Notes: generated from the letters alone by a model not told the origin. DNA of 64,000 nt from Ciceribacter sichuanensis (GCF_024055605.1 NZ_JAMXLX010000002.1:806001-870000), one strand, 5' to 3'; positions 18,732 through 27,411 are shown, counted from the first letter of the stretch. Made by a program: numbers and translations.

Positions 18732-19985
18732 TCAGTGGAGATTGGGTTGCGGGCCCTTGCCGCCCTCGTCGAGGGCAAAGCCGCGACGGAAACGGTCAAG
18801 ACGCAGCAGCCGAGCGACGGGATGCGGCTCGTTCTTCGCGATCAGATGCGCGTAGCAGAAACCCGATGCCGGCGTGGCTTTGAAGCCGCCATAGCACCAG
18901 CCGCAGTTGAGGTAGAGATTGTCGATCGGCGTGCGGTCGATGATCGGCGAACCGTCCATGCTCATGTCCATCACGCCGCCCCAGGTGCGCAGCACCCGGA
19001 CACGCGACAGGCCGGGAATGAGGGACACACCCTCCTCCATGGTATGCTCGACCGTCGCCAGATTGCCGCGCTGGGCATAGGAGGAGTAGTAGTCGATATC
19101 CGCCCCGAACACGAGCCCGCCCTTGTCGGACTGGGATATATAGAAGTGTCCGGCGCCATAGGTGATGACGTTGTCGATCACCGGCTTGATGCCTTCCGAC
19201 ACGAAGGCCTGCAACACATGCGTCTCGATGGGCAGATCGAGACCCGCCATGCGGCCGACGGTCGTGGTGTTGCCGGCCGCGGCCAGCGCCAGCTTGTTGC
19301 AGCCGATGAAGCCTTTGGTCGTCTCGACGCCCAGAACCTTGCCGTTTTCGTCACGACGGATGCCGGTGACCTCGCAATGCTGGATGAGATCCACACCGCG
19401 GCTGTCCGCGCCCCGCCCGTAACCCCAGGCGACGGCATCGTGACGGGCCGTGCCCGCCCGCCGCTGGAGGAGACCGCCAAGGATGGGGAAGCGGGCGTGA
19501 TCGAAGTTGAGATAGGGCATCATTCTGCGCACCTGCTCCCGGTCGAGCAGTTCCGCATCGACACCATGGATGCGCATGGCATTGCCGCGCCGCGCATAGG
19601 CGTCGCGCTGCCCGTCAGAATGGAAGAGGTTGACGATGCCGCGCTGGCTCACCATGGCATTATAGTTGAAGTCCTGCTCCAGCCCTTCCCAGAGCTGCAT
19701 CGACAGCTCGTAGAAAGGCTCGTTGCCCTCGAGCATGTAGTTGGAGCGGATGATCGTCGTGTTGCGGCCGATATTGCCCGAGCCGAGATATCCCTTTTCA
19801 AGAACGGCGACATTGGTGATACCGTGTTCCTTGGCGAGATAATAGGCCGTCGCAAGGCCATGACCGCCCCCGCCGACGATGATAACGTCGTAATGCGGCT
19901 TGGGCGTGGGTTCACGCCACATAGGCGCCCAGTTCCGATTCCCGGAAAGAGCCTGTTTAAAAATCGAGAAAGCGGAATAACGCAT
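18732..19985 (-). CDS. soxB: sarcosine oxidase beta subunit
   Basis: 417 residues from the ATG at 19985 (AGGA upstream); this length equals that of known SoxB, while an upstream in-frame start at 20039 would add an unlikely basic stretch. Flavin-binding loop IIVGGGGHGLATAYYL at about 31-46, and the characteristic LEKGYLGSGNIGRNTTIIRSNY-region (about 57-78). It holds the noncovalent FAD where sarcosine is oxidised and the covalent FMN shared with alpha. First gene of soxBDAG; the promoter is in 19986-20224, divergent from cysQ. Confidence 0.95.
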   Translation of the reverse strand: MRYSAFSIFKQALSGNRNWAPMWREPTPKPHYDVIIVGGGGHGLATAYYLAKEHGITNVAVLEKGYLGSGNIGRNTTIIRSNYMLEGNEPFYELSMQLWEGLEQDFNYNAMVSQRGIVNLFHSDGQRDAYARRGNAMRIHGVDAELLDREQVRRMMPYLNFDHARFPILGGLLQRRAGTARHDAVAWGYGRGADSRGVDLIQHCEVTGIRRDENGKVLGVETTKGFIGCNKLALAAAGNTTTVGRMAGLDLPIETHVLQAFVSEGIKPVIDNVITYGAGHFYISQSDKGGLVFGADIDYYSSYAQRGNLATVEHTMEEGVSLIPGLSRVRVLRTWGGVMDMSMDGSPIIDRTPIDNLYLNCGWCYGGFKATPASGFCYAHLIAKNEPHPVARLLRLDRFRRGFALDEGGKGPQPNLH

Positions 19986-20224
19986 CGGGCATCCTGTCGA
20001 TATTTCGATGCACATTCGCATACGCCCACCAAAGAGCAAGCCAGAATAGGACGAGAAATAACAAGATTGGGACCTGACATATCTTCTTTCCGGCCCGACC
20101 TCCTCCCGCGCGAAACGTCGGGTTCACCTTTCAGCGGAAAAGCATGAAGAACCATTGGCATGAGCGCGCGCCTGCCGCATAAGCAACGCGACACCAAGCA
20201 AATACGGAGCCGTTAGAGAGAGGC

Positions 20225-21001
20225 ATGCTGGCAATCTTCGAGAAGGCGGCACTGGCTGCAGGTCGCGCGATCATGGAAATCTGTCGCGCCGGGCCTGATG
20301 TCCGCCTGAAGGCGGATCACTCGCCGGTGACCGAAGCCGACGAGTACGCCGAACGGATCATTCTCGCCCATGTCTCCGAAAACCTTGGAACGATCCCGGT
20401 CGTCGCCGAGGAATCCGCCGCGGCCGGCAGGATACCGGAAACCGCCGGCAGTTTCCTGCTCGTCGACCCGCTGGACGGCACAAGGGAATTCGTCGGCGGG
20501 CATTGCGATTTCACCGTCAACATCGCCCTGATCGAGGCCGGCCGGCCAGTCGTAGGCTTCGTCTACGCTCCGGCACTCGGCGTGGCTTATGCTGGATCAT
20601 CGGAAGGCGCATTCAAGCTGACGGTCGATGAAGAGTTCCGGGTAAACGAACGGAAACCGATCGCCTCCCGCACCACTCCGGCAAGCCCAAAAGCGCTGAT
20701 CAGCCGCTCCCACAACAGCCCGGCGACGATGGAATACCTTGATGCGAACGATATCACCGACCGCGGCGTGGTCGGCTCTTCGCTCAAGTTCTGCCTGCTG
20801 GCCGAAGGCAGCGCCGATCTTTACCCCCGCTTCGGCTGCACCATGGAATGGGATACGGCGGCTGGCGATGCCGTGCTGCGAGCGGCCGGAGGCATCACGC
20901 TGACGCTCGACGGACTGCCCCTGACATACGGCAAGCGGGGCCGGAAGGACCTTCGCGATTTCGCCAACCCCGACTTCATCGCCTGGGGAAAACGACCGTA
21001 A
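20225..21001 (+). CDS. cysQ: 3'(2'),5'-bisphosphate nucleotidase / inositol phosphatase family
   Basis: 258 residues; AGAGAGG precedes the ATG. The Li+-sensitive phosphatase metal sites are present: EES (motif for the first Glu), DPLDGTREF and WDTAAGDAV. The ending of the second motif with TREF is characteristic of CysQ rather than inositol monophosphatase. It would hydrolyse 3'-phosphoadenosine 5'-phosphate, the by-product of sulfate assimilation. Transcribed away from soxB; no sulfur gene is near. Confidence 0.9.
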   Translation: MLAIFEKAALAAGRAIMEICRAGPDVRLKADHSPVTEADEYAERIILAHVSENLGTIPVVAEESAAAGRIPETAGSFLLVDPLDGTREFVGGHCDFTVNIALIEAGRPVVGFVYAPALGVAYAGSSEGAFKLTVDEEFRVNERKPIASRTTPASPKALISRSHNSPATMEYLDANDITDRGVVGSSLKFCLLAEGSADLYPRFGCTMEWDTAAGDAVLRAAGGITLTLDGLPLTYGKRGRKDLRDFANPDFIAWGKRP

Positions 21002-21159
21002 ACGTCGGAAGAAAACCCGAGAAAGGCAAGCCTTTTCAAGGCATCGACACCGATTGCTCCCCCCTCGACCGCGCCTGTCTCAGGATAACTCCATGAACCT
21101 CGCATCGGCCCCTCTCACAGACAGGGAACCGGCGCGCAGCAAAGCGGAGCCCCGAACGC

Positions 21160-22185
21160 ATGCCCGATATCACCAGCAATCTCGCCCTTCCCTATATTCT
21201 GCCGGCGCAGGCGCAGAAGCACGTCACCCACAACGAAGCGCTGCAGAGACTGGACGCCATCGTCCAGTTGACGATTGCCGGCAGCCTGCATGAACCACCG
21301 GCAGAGGCCGAAGAAGGCGATTGCTACTGGGTTCTTTCTCCGGCTTCCGGCGCTTTCTCCGGGAAAAGCGAGCGGCTCGCCTTCCGGCAGGATGATGCGT
21401 GGATTTTCATAACCCCGAAAACCGGCTGGCGCGCCTTCGATCTGACCGAAAACAGCATCAAGGTCTTCGCAGCGACCGCCTGGCACGACATTTCAATGCC
21501 CTCGGAGACGGAAGTTTCCACTCTTGGCATTTCGACCTCCGCCGATACGACCAACCGCCTCTCGCTTTCCTCGCCCGCAAGCCTCTTCAATCATGCCGGC
21601 GGCGATCATCGCATGAAGATCAACAAGGCTGCGACCGGCGACACCGCATCGCTCCTTTTCCAATCCGGCTGGCAGGGCAAGGCGGAGATGGGACTTGCCG
21701 GCGATGACGGCTTCTCGATCAAGGTGAGCGACGATGGCGCGGACTGGAAAACGGCGCTCGCCGTTTCGCCGGACGGGATCGTCCGGATGAGCCACCGCCC
21801 CCTCGCCCGCGCGGCGAGAACGCCTGCCACGCTCACGATTGCCGACGGCACGGTGACGGGTTTTCACGACCTGCATGCTTCGGCCGGCGGCTTTCTCCTC
21901 GGAGCGCCCCTCGCGTCGGGTCACGGCAGCGGTCTGGTCGTGCCAATAACAGGCCTTTATCTTTTTGCACTCGGCGTGACCGTATTGTCAGCCACCAGCC
22001 ACACCGTAAGCCTTCGCCAGAACGACACCACCACGCTTGCCGTCACCACGGGACCGGCAGGCAGCCGATCGGCCGTGGCGATTGCCAGCCTGTCCGCCGG
22101 AGACATTCTGACCCTCCGTCACACGGGGTCCGCAGAGCTCCAATTCGGCCTCACCGCCACCGAAATCTCCATCGCCATGCTGTGA
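21160..22185 (+). CDS. DUF2793 domain protein
   Basis: 341 residues; GGAG 10 bases before the ATG. The first 90 residues, with LPYILPAQAQKHVTHNEAL and LDAIVQ, are typical of DUF2793, a domain found in phage tail-like and surface proteins of alphaproteobacteria. The middle is Ser/Thr/Ala-rich and the last 120 residues are predicted beta-strands (a C1q/TNF-like or lectin-like fold is possible). No signal peptide. Function unknown; no other phage gene is nearby. Confidence 0.75.
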   Translation: MPDITSNLALPYILPAQAQKHVTHNEALQRLDAIVQLTIAGSLHEPPAEAEEGDCYWVLSPASGAFSGKSERLAFRQDDAWIFITPKTGWRAFDLTENSIKVFAATAWHDISMPSETEVSTLGISTSADTTNRLSLSSPASLFNHAGGDHRMKINKAATGDTASLLFQSGWQGKAEMGLAGDDGFSIKVSDDGADWKTALAVSPDGIVRMSHRPLARAARTPATLTIADGTVTGFHDLHASAGGFLLGAPLASGHGSGLVVPITGLYLFALGVTVLSATSHTVSLRQNDTTTLAVTTGPAGSRSAVAIASLSAGDILTLRHTGSAELQFGLTATEISIAML

Positions 22186-22506
22186 TCGGAATTTTTTTCA
22201 ACAGGCCTCGGGCCGCGATTCTCGCGGCCCTGCGACTCGCCGGCGATGCAGCTGAAGCTCCTGATATTTCAGGCGATCCACATTTTCGCTTCACAATGGT
22301 GTTCCGTTATGGAACACGCAGCCCAACGTCAGTCATGACGCTTTTGCATGGCTGCTTCATAATGAGACCAAATTTAGCCGATAACAATTTTGCCGCTGAA
22401 ATCGGTAACTTATCGGCAGCTGTTGTCATTTGCGCGTTGAAGAAACGTGCTGAGGTTAACCAACAGTTAAAAACAGTAATGACAATGTCACCGAGCTGTA
22501 CTATTT
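22186..22506 (+). promoter_or_regulatory. 321-bp control region before the sugar transferase
   Basis: An AT-richer gap. It holds a perfect 9-bp stem GGGCCGCGA/TCGCGGCCC at 22210-22230 just after the DUF2793 stop (no T tract) and an exact CtrA consensus box TTAA-N7-TTAA at 22456-22470, 36 bases before the downstream ATG. A small palindrome TGACA-A-TGTCA follows at 22480-22490. The reading frames crossing it look non-coding. Confidence 0.65.
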
Positions 22507-23283
22507 ATGGGTCCTGACATCGAGCAACAATCGACACTAATGAGCTGGGTAAAGATTTTGAGTTTCCCGCAAGCCCAAAACGATCACGCACCCCGCCATT
22601 TTCAGATGGCGAACCCTGCTATACTTCTCGATGACTATTATCGGGAAGCAAGCTTCTTGCCCTCAAAACGCGCAGGGCATGCACATTATTTCATCAAAAG
22701 ACTGACCGACATCGTCCTTTCCGGAACGGCTCTGCTCGTGCTGCTGCCTTTCCTGCTGACGGTGGCGGCATTGATCCGGCTGGATAGCCCCGGCCCGGTC
22801 CTGTTCACCCAGCAGCGCTGGGGCAAGGGCTGCCGGAAGATCAGGGTTTACAAGTTCCGCTCCATGCGGACGGATCTTTGTGATGTAACAGGCGTCAACC
22901 AGACGGTTGCCGGCGATCCCCGTATCACCAAGATCGGCGCCATTATCCGTCGTACCAATATCGACGAACTGCCGCAGCTGATGAACGTGCTGAAGGGCGA
23001 CATGTCGCTCGTCGGCCCCCGTTGCCATGCCATCGGCATGCTGGCGGCCGGCATGCCGTATGAAGAGTTGGTGCCGGAATATCATCGTCGCCACGTCATG
23101 CGTCCCGGCATGACCGGGCTGGCCCAGATGCGCGGACTTCGCGGCCCGACTGACAGGCCCGGCAAGGCCCGCGCCCGTATCGCCTGCGATCTTCACTATG
23201 TGGAGAACTTCAATTACTGGCTCGACCTGCGCATCATCGTCGGCACCGTCGTATCCGAACTCAAGGGCGGCAAGGGCTTCTGA
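22507..23283 (+). CDS. exopolysaccharide-type undecaprenyl-phosphate sugar transferase
   Basis: 258 residues. A membrane helix (about residues 66-90) precedes the bacterial sugar transferase domain: SPGPVLFTQQRWG, VYKFRSMR, TNIDELPQLMNVLKGDMSLVGPR and RPGMTGLAQ. Such enzymes move a sugar-1-phosphate from a UDP-sugar to the polyprenyl carrier, the first step of polysaccharide assembly; ExoY of succinoglycan synthesis is the closest well-known example. No other polysaccharide gene is close. The start is uncertain: the ATG at 22507 has no clear ribosome site and ATG codons at 22540 and 22606 are alternatives. Confidence 0.88.
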   Translation: MGPDIEQQSTLMSWVKILSFPQAQNDHAPRHFQMANPAILLDDYYREASFLPSKRAGHAHYFIKRLTDIVLSGTALLVLLPFLLTVAALIRLDSPGPVLFTQQRWGKGCRKIRVYKFRSMRTDLCDVTGVNQTVAGDPRITKIGAIIRRTNIDELPQLMNVLKGDMSLVGPRCHAIGMLAAGMPYEELVPEYHRRHVMRPGMTGLAQMRGLRGPTDRPGKARARIACDLHYVENFNYWLDLRIIVGTVVSELKGGKGF

Positions 23284-23308
23284 GGCCAGTAGGGAAATAG
23301 GAAATAGC

Positions 23309-23350
23309 GGCCCGTCATTTGCGAAAGCGATGGCGGGCCTTTCTTGTTTC
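23309..23350 (+). terminator. terminator after the sugar transferase
   Basis: GGCCCGTCAT / ATGGCGGGCC (10-bp stem with one G-U pair, 11-base loop) followed by TTTCTTGTTT on the plus strand. Confidence 0.8.
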
Positions 23351-23355
23351 GGGCG

Positions 23356-24093
23356 TCAGAGGAGCCGGAAGCGGCAGGCGCGGGCGACAGCCTGCATGCG
23401 GTTTACCGAATCAAGCTTGCGCATGGCGCTCTTCAGGTAGCTCACGACAGTGTGGCTCGAAATATTGAGAATGATGGCGATCTCGTCGCTGCTCTTGCCC
23501 GCAGCCGACCAGCGCAGGCACTCAAGCTCGCGCGCCGACAGCTTCTCCCGTGGCCCGTCCTGGGGAACGAGGCGACCGAAACACGTGTCGATCAGTTCGA
23601 TGCAATCATAATGGATCGACGCCATCTCCGCCCTCTCGGGCGCCTGCCGCTGGCCGGAAAAGGCAATGAGATAGTGAGCGAGCGCCCGATCGTGGAGGCT
23701 GAAAGCAAGGGTCGAGTTTAGGCCATAGGCGCGAAACGAAGCGCCAGCGGCGCCGTTGGAGGCATCCTGAACGGCCGGAAAGGGACAATCAGCCGAAAAG
23801 ACCGGAATGATCGTCGCCTTGAGGCGGGAAAGCAGCACACTCGAGGCAAACGTATCGCTCGCGCCATAGGAGGCGACGAGGTCCGCCGGCCAGTTGGTCA
23901 GCATCAGGTTCGCGGCAAAGCCCGGCTTGTCGGCCTTGGGAAAGCTCGTCACCAGAAAAAACGGCAGATCGTTCTTGCGTCCGAGCGCGGCGAACTCCTG
24001 ACCAAGCGCGCAAAGGCCGCTTTCGTCGGCGGGCGCAGTCTTGACCGCACCATCTTCACCGTCCCGACAGACGGCTTCGTTCACCCTGAACAT
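23356..24093 (-). CDS. LuxR-family transcriptional regulator
   Basis: 245 residues from the ATG at 24093, with AAGGAG 4 bases upstream. The N-terminal 165 residues fit the loosely conserved autoinducer-binding-type domain (LTNWPADLVASY is typical of rhizobial LuxR-like sensors), but I cannot confirm the acyl-homoserine-lactone contacts. The C-terminal LuxR helix-turn-helix has LSARELECLRWSAAGKSSDEIA and SSHTVVSYLKSAMRKL. No luxI-type synthase is in the window, so it is a LuxR solo. Convergent with the sugar transferase. Confidence 0.88.
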   Translation of the reverse strand: MFRVNEAVCRDGEDGAVKTAPADESGLCALGQEFAALGRKNDLPFFLVTSFPKADKPGFAANLMLTNWPADLVASYGASDTFASSVLLSRLKATIIPVFSADCPFPAVQDASNGAAGASFRAYGLNSTLAFSLHDRALAHYLIAFSGQRQAPERAEMASIHYDCIELIDTCFGRLVPQDGPREKLSARELECLRWSAAGKSSDEIAIILNISSHTVVSYLKSAMRKLDSVNRMQAVARACRFRLL

Positions 24094-24504
24094 CACGCTC
24101 CTTTCGAGCGAATTGCAATTCGCTCGTCCGCTAAAGAATTTCGATCAAACGAGTTTCACCAGCCAAGCAGGAAACGGGCCATATCCCGTTCAACTGGACC
24201 CCATCGAGATCACCGGTCAGGTCGTCTCCGTTGGCGACCAACAAAAAATGAACGCGCCGAAACGCCAGTTCCGATGCGGCTTCTACAATAAATTTCGAGC
24301 GAATAAATTCCTGAATCGGCATAACTCCTATGCAGATGCCGCAACTTTACGCAACGTCAACCTGCGGGGGAAGGATAACCGCCCCACCACCCCGGTGGCA
24401 ACCTGTGAAAATTATTATCAAATGCTTACAATGGGCTTAGGCAAATTTTAAAGGTGGAGGGCTAGGATGCGCTCGTGTGGTCTTGAGTTTGTATAGAGAG
24501 TCCA
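24094..24504. promoter_or_regulatory. 411-bp intergenic region before sciP
   Basis: AT-rich gap between the divergent luxR-type gene and sciP. A one-mismatch CtrA box TTAG-N7-TTAA lies at 24437-24451, 53 bases before the sciP ATG. I see no convincing gene; the frames crossing it are unlike known proteins. A small RNA cannot be excluded. Confidence 0.5.
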
Positions 24505-24780
24505 ATGACCGAAATGATCCGCCCCCGAGTGAAATATGTCATCGGTCCCGATGGCAGCCCGCTGACCATTGCCGATCTTCCGCCGGCCAATACGCGCCGC
24601 TGGGTGATTCGCAGGAAAGCCGAGGTTGTCGCTGCGGTGCGCGGCGGCCTGTTGAGCCTTGAGGAAGCCTGCGAGCGATATACCCTGACCGTCGAGGAAT
24701 TTCTTTCCTGGCAGTCGTCCATCAACGACCATGGTCTTCCGGGCCTGCGCACCACCCGTATCCAGCAGTATCGCCACTGA
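24505..24780 (+). CDS. sciP: CtrA inhibitor SciP
   Basis: 91 residues, DUF1153/SciP family: VKYVIGPDGSPLTIADLPP, TRRWVIRRKAEVVAAVRGGLL and LTVEEFLSWQ are strongly conserved features. SciP is a small helix-turn-helix protein that binds CtrA at promoters and blocks RNA polymerase recruitment, restricting CtrA output in the cell cycle. Located 1.9 kb from ctrA and preceded by a CtrA-like box, consistent with sciP being a CtrA target in Caulobacter. The ATG at 24505 is preceded by GAGAG. Confidence 0.95.
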   Translation: MTEMIRPRVKYVIGPDGSPLTIADLPPANTRRWVIRRKAEVVAAVRGGLLSLEEACERYTLTVEEFLSWQSSINDHGLPGLRTTRIQQYRH

Positions 24781-24872
24781 TACCGAGGGCGGGAGACGGC
24801 AGGAGACGCCGTTTTCCCGGATCATCGCAAAATCTCCAAGCGGGCCGCGCCATCGGTCCGCTTAACGTCTTG

Positions 24873-25331
24873 TCAGGCATCCTGCTGCCGTTTCAGCAGC
24901 GCATGCAGGAACCCCGCCAGGATCGCCGAGCCGGCATAGAACCACAGGCCGGGCTGGGTGAACGCTTCCGCCAAACCGCTGGTCTTTGCCGCAACGATCA
25001 CGAGCGCGACCAGCAGCACATCCATCATCGACCACCTGGAGAGGATCGGCACCAGCCGCCGCAACAGATCCCACTCGCCCGGAGTTGATACCGGCGCCAA
25101 AACTTCCGCCGTCAGTCCCAACAGCTTTATGGCCGGACAGACGATGGAAAGCAGCGCCACCAGAATCGCAAGCACCCCGTCCCCGCTCTGCCAAAGTGAA
25201 GCGACGATGGCGAGAAGCGATGGCGTCTCGCTGAAGAAATAAAGCGTCTCGAAACGCACCAGAGGCAGGGTCAATCCCAGCGTCAGGAAAACCGGCGCAG
25301 CCATCAGAGCGATCGATTTCAACCACAACAT
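24873..25331 (-). CDS. PqiA-type membrane protein
   Basis: 152 residues from the ATG at 25331 (GGGAGGGAG upstream). Four hydrophobic segments at about residues 7-25, 50-70, 90-115 and 125-142. LPLVRFETLYFFSETPSLL, CPAIKLLGL and LSRWSMMDVLLVALVI match single-domain members of the paraquat-inducible protein A family, which has been linked to lipid transport and envelope stress. Divergent from the acetyltransferase gene. Function is inferred from family only. Confidence 0.8.
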   Translation of the reverse strand: MLWLKSIALMAAPVFLTLGLTLPLVRFETLYFFSETPSLLAIVASLWQSGDGVLAILVALLSIVCPAIKLLGLTAEVLAPVSTPGEWDLLRRLVPILSRWSMMDVLLVALVIVAAKTSGLAEAFTQPGLWFYAGSAILAGFLHALLKRQQDA

Positions 25332-25443
25332 CGGTGCGCTCCCTCCCCGGCAACGGCCGGGATGCGTTGAAACGGTGTAGAGTTTGGCTATCATTGGCGA
25401 ACCGTCCCGCGCAAGGGACAGCAATCGTGGAAGGAGCCCCGAG

Positions 25444-25737
25444 ATGAACATCGTCCATGAAGAGGAAAAGTCCGGCGGCCGCTACGTTGCACGGGTAGAT
25501 GGCGTGGAGGAACCCGCGCTGATGACCTATTCGCGAGCAAGCCCGAAGCTGATCATCGTCGACCACACAGAGGTGCCTGACAGCATGCGCGGCCAGGGCG
25601 TCGGACAGGCATTGGCGAAACATGCGGTCGAAGAAGCGCGCAACGGCGGCTGGCAGATCATTCCGCTCTGCCCGTTCTTTCGCGCCCAATCGCTGCGCCA
25701 TCCTGAATGGAGCGATGTGGTGAAGGCTCAAGGGTGA
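25444..25737 (+). CDS. GNAT-like N-acetyltransferase (YjdJ type)
   Basis: 97 residues from the ATG at 25444 (GGAAGGAG upstream). The short acetyl-CoA-binding version of the GNAT fold: LIIVDHTEVPDSMRGQGVGQALAKHAVEEAR holds the pyrophosphate-binding loop RGQGVG, and IIPLCPFF is the typical ending of the YjdJ/Gtn10 group. Substrate unknown. Possibly cotranscribed with nothing else. Confidence 0.87.
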   Translation: MNIVHEEEKSGGRYVARVDGVEEPALMTYSRASPKLIIVDHTEVPDSMRGQGVGQALAKHAVEEARNGGWQIIPLCPFFRAQSLRHPEWSDVVKAQG

Positions 25738-25847
25738 GCCGTTTCGGCACGAGAAACGCTACCGGAGAATGAAAACGGCCGGACACGGTCGCGGAAACCC
25801 GCGCCACTCCGACCGCTTTATGGTTCGATGTAAGCGTCCGCCTCTGA

Positions 25848-26198
25848 CTAGGCGCGCGCCCGCATCTGGCCGTCCCGCTCTTCCAGCGCAGCAGCCTTTG
25901 CATATTCGGCCTCGGCTTCTTCCAGCGCGAGTTCGGCAGCATCCTGCTGAACCCTGAGTTCACGAATGGAAACCTGGAGGTTGTCCGCCCGCTGGCGCGC
26001 CGCCTTGGCAAAAGTTGGATAAGCAAAATGATTAGGATCGCTGATCCCGGTTTTCTTTTCCTCGATGGCGATCTGGCTTTCCAGCTCCTTCGCCATGCGT
26101 TCGAATTCCGACATCATTGATTGCAACTGCTGCAACTGCCGACGTTTTTCTGTGACCTGAAATCCCTTCAGGCGCACTAGGCTCTCACGCGACTTCAT
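25848..26198 (-). CDS. FliJ-like coiled-coil protein
   Basis: 116 residues from the ATG at 26198 (GGGAG upstream). Almost wholly helical and charged, with heptads through MKSRESLVRLKGFQVTEKRR and QLQQLQSMMSEFERMAKELE, as in FliJ, the stalk of the flagellar export ATPase and escort of its chaperones. Small FliJ proteins are poorly conserved, so this rests on length, coiled-coil nature and the position beside ctrA, which controls flagellar genes in alphaproteobacteria. No fliI is next to it. Confidence 0.65.
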   Translation of the reverse strand: MKSRESLVRLKGFQVTEKRRQLQQLQSMMSEFERMAKELESQIAIEEKKTGISDPNHFAYPTFAKAARQRADNLQVSIRELRVQQDAAELALEEAEAEYAKAAALEERDGQMRARA

Positions 26199-26641
26199 AC
26201 GCAATACTCCCGTGATGCGAGACCCCCCGCCACACATATTAACAAATGCCGAATCCACCTTTTCGACGAATCATTCTCGAAAAAAAACGGCGGCGTTAAC
26301 AAAAAACTACCGTTGGTAACCTTTCGTTTACGGGCATCGTTAATGATAAGGACGATCATTTAAGGGTCAGTAAACGCCAGGGTCCAAAAAGGCCTGAGAC
26401 AATGATGAGTCAAATGAATCGGTTACGGGTATTTCCTGATGTTCTGATTCAACAGTGGCGATGCCGGAAACTTGTGAAAAATCAGGAGACTGCAAAAAAT
26501 GTTTAATGAATTCGATATTCCTTGCCAGAAGGAATCAGAATTTGTTAACCATTTGGTGGCAGCCTTCAAATCAGGCAACGACTGGATCCGTATCGCGTAG
26601 GGGGCCAACTCGACCTTTCGGCGGCGGTAAAGGGGATAATT
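26199..26641 (+). promoter_or_regulatory. ctrA upstream region with clustered GANTC sites
   Basis: 443 bp between divergent fliJ-like and ctrA. It has six GANTC sequences (CcrM methylation sites) at 26251, 26268, 26407, 26416, 26446 and 26532, against about two expected by chance. A one-mismatch CtrA box TTAA-N7-TAAA lies at 26360-26374 and a TTAACCAT half-site at 26545-26552. This suggests methylation-linked and autoregulated ctrA promoters, as in Caulobacter. No gene is apparent. Confidence 0.7.
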
Positions 26642-27343
26642 ATGCGGGTTCTACTCATTGAAGACGATAGCGCTACGGCGCAGAGCATCGAATTGATGCT
26701 CAAATCGGAAAGTTTCAACGTCTACACCACGGATCTCGGCGAAGAGGGTGTCGATCTCGGCAAGCTCTACGATTACGACATCATTCTGCTCGACCTCAAC
26801 CTGCCCGACATGTCGGGTTATGAAGTGCTGCGCACGCTGCGCCTCTCCAAGGTCAAGACGCCGATCCTGATTCTCTCCGGCATGGCCGGCATCGAGGACA
26901 AGGTACGCGGTCTCGGCTTCGGCGCCGACGACTACATGACCAAGCCGTTCCACAAGGACGAGCTGGTCGCTCGCATTCACGCGATTGTCCGTCGCTCCAA
27001 GGGCCACGCCCAGTCGATCATCATCACCGGCGAACTGATCGTGAACCTCGACGCCAAGACCGTCGAAGTCGGCGGCCAGCGCGTTCACCTGACCGGCAAG
27101 GAATACCAGATGCTGGAGCTGCTTTCGCTCCGCAAGGGTACCACGCTGACCAAGGAAATGTTCCTGAACCACCTTTATGGCGGCATGGACGAGCCTGAAC
27201 TCAAGATCATCGACGTGTTCATCTGCAAGCTGCGCAAGAAGCTCGCAAACGCCGCAGGCGGCGCGAACTACATCGAAACGGTCTGGGGCCGTGGCTACGT
27301 ACTGCGCGAGCCCGACGGTTCGGAATACATGGAAACGGCTTAA
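26642..27343 (+). CDS. ctrA: cell-cycle master response regulator CtrA
   Basis: 233 residues, the normal size. OmpR-family layout: receiver with acidic pair EDD (7-9), phospho-Asp51 in LLDLNLPD, and Lys in TKPFHKD; C-terminal winged helix with [17 protein letters not shown] and [11 protein letters not shown], which are nearly invariant in CtrA. Phosphorylated via ChpT, it controls division, DNA methylation, motility and envelope genes and binds TTAA-N7-TTAA. Neighbours sciP and chpT encode its inhibitor and its phosphodonor. The start ATG at 26642 follows AAAGGGGATAATT. Confidence 0.98.
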   Translation: MRVLLIEDDSATAQSIELMLKSESFNVYTTDLGEEGVDLGKLYDYDIILLDLNLPDMSGYEVLRTLRLSKVKTPILILSGMAGIEDKVRGLGFGADDYMTKPFHKDELVARIHAIVRRSKGHAQSIIITGELIVNLDAKTVEVGGQRVHLTGKEYQMLELLSLRKGTTLTKEMFLNHLYGGMDEPELKIIDVFICKLRKKLANAAGGANYIETVWGRGYVLREPDGSEYMETA

Positions 27344-27384
27344 AGCCGTTTTCCTCTCCCGCTGCCAAATCCCCCAAGGATCTC

Positions 27385-27411
27385 AACCTGCCCTCCCCGG
27401 GCAGGTTTTTT
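27385..27411 (+). terminator. ctrA terminator
   Basis: AACCTGCCC-TCCCC-GGGCAGGTT, a perfect 9-bp stem running directly into a T tract. Confidence 0.92.

Noticed and set aside
21160..22185. Possible prophage remnant suggested by DUF2793
   Set aside because: No integrase, capsid, portal or other tail gene in the window and no attachment-site repeats; the flanks are core genes.
22182..22517. Small 111-codon frame between DUF2793 and the sugar transferase
   Set aside because: Overlaps both neighbours, spans a hairpin and the CtrA box, and has no domain.
24041..24451. Plus-strand frame of 136 codons overlapping the luxR-type start and the gap before sciP
   Set aside because: Overlaps a supported gene start, no ribosome site, no similarity to known proteins; the sequence looks like a control region.
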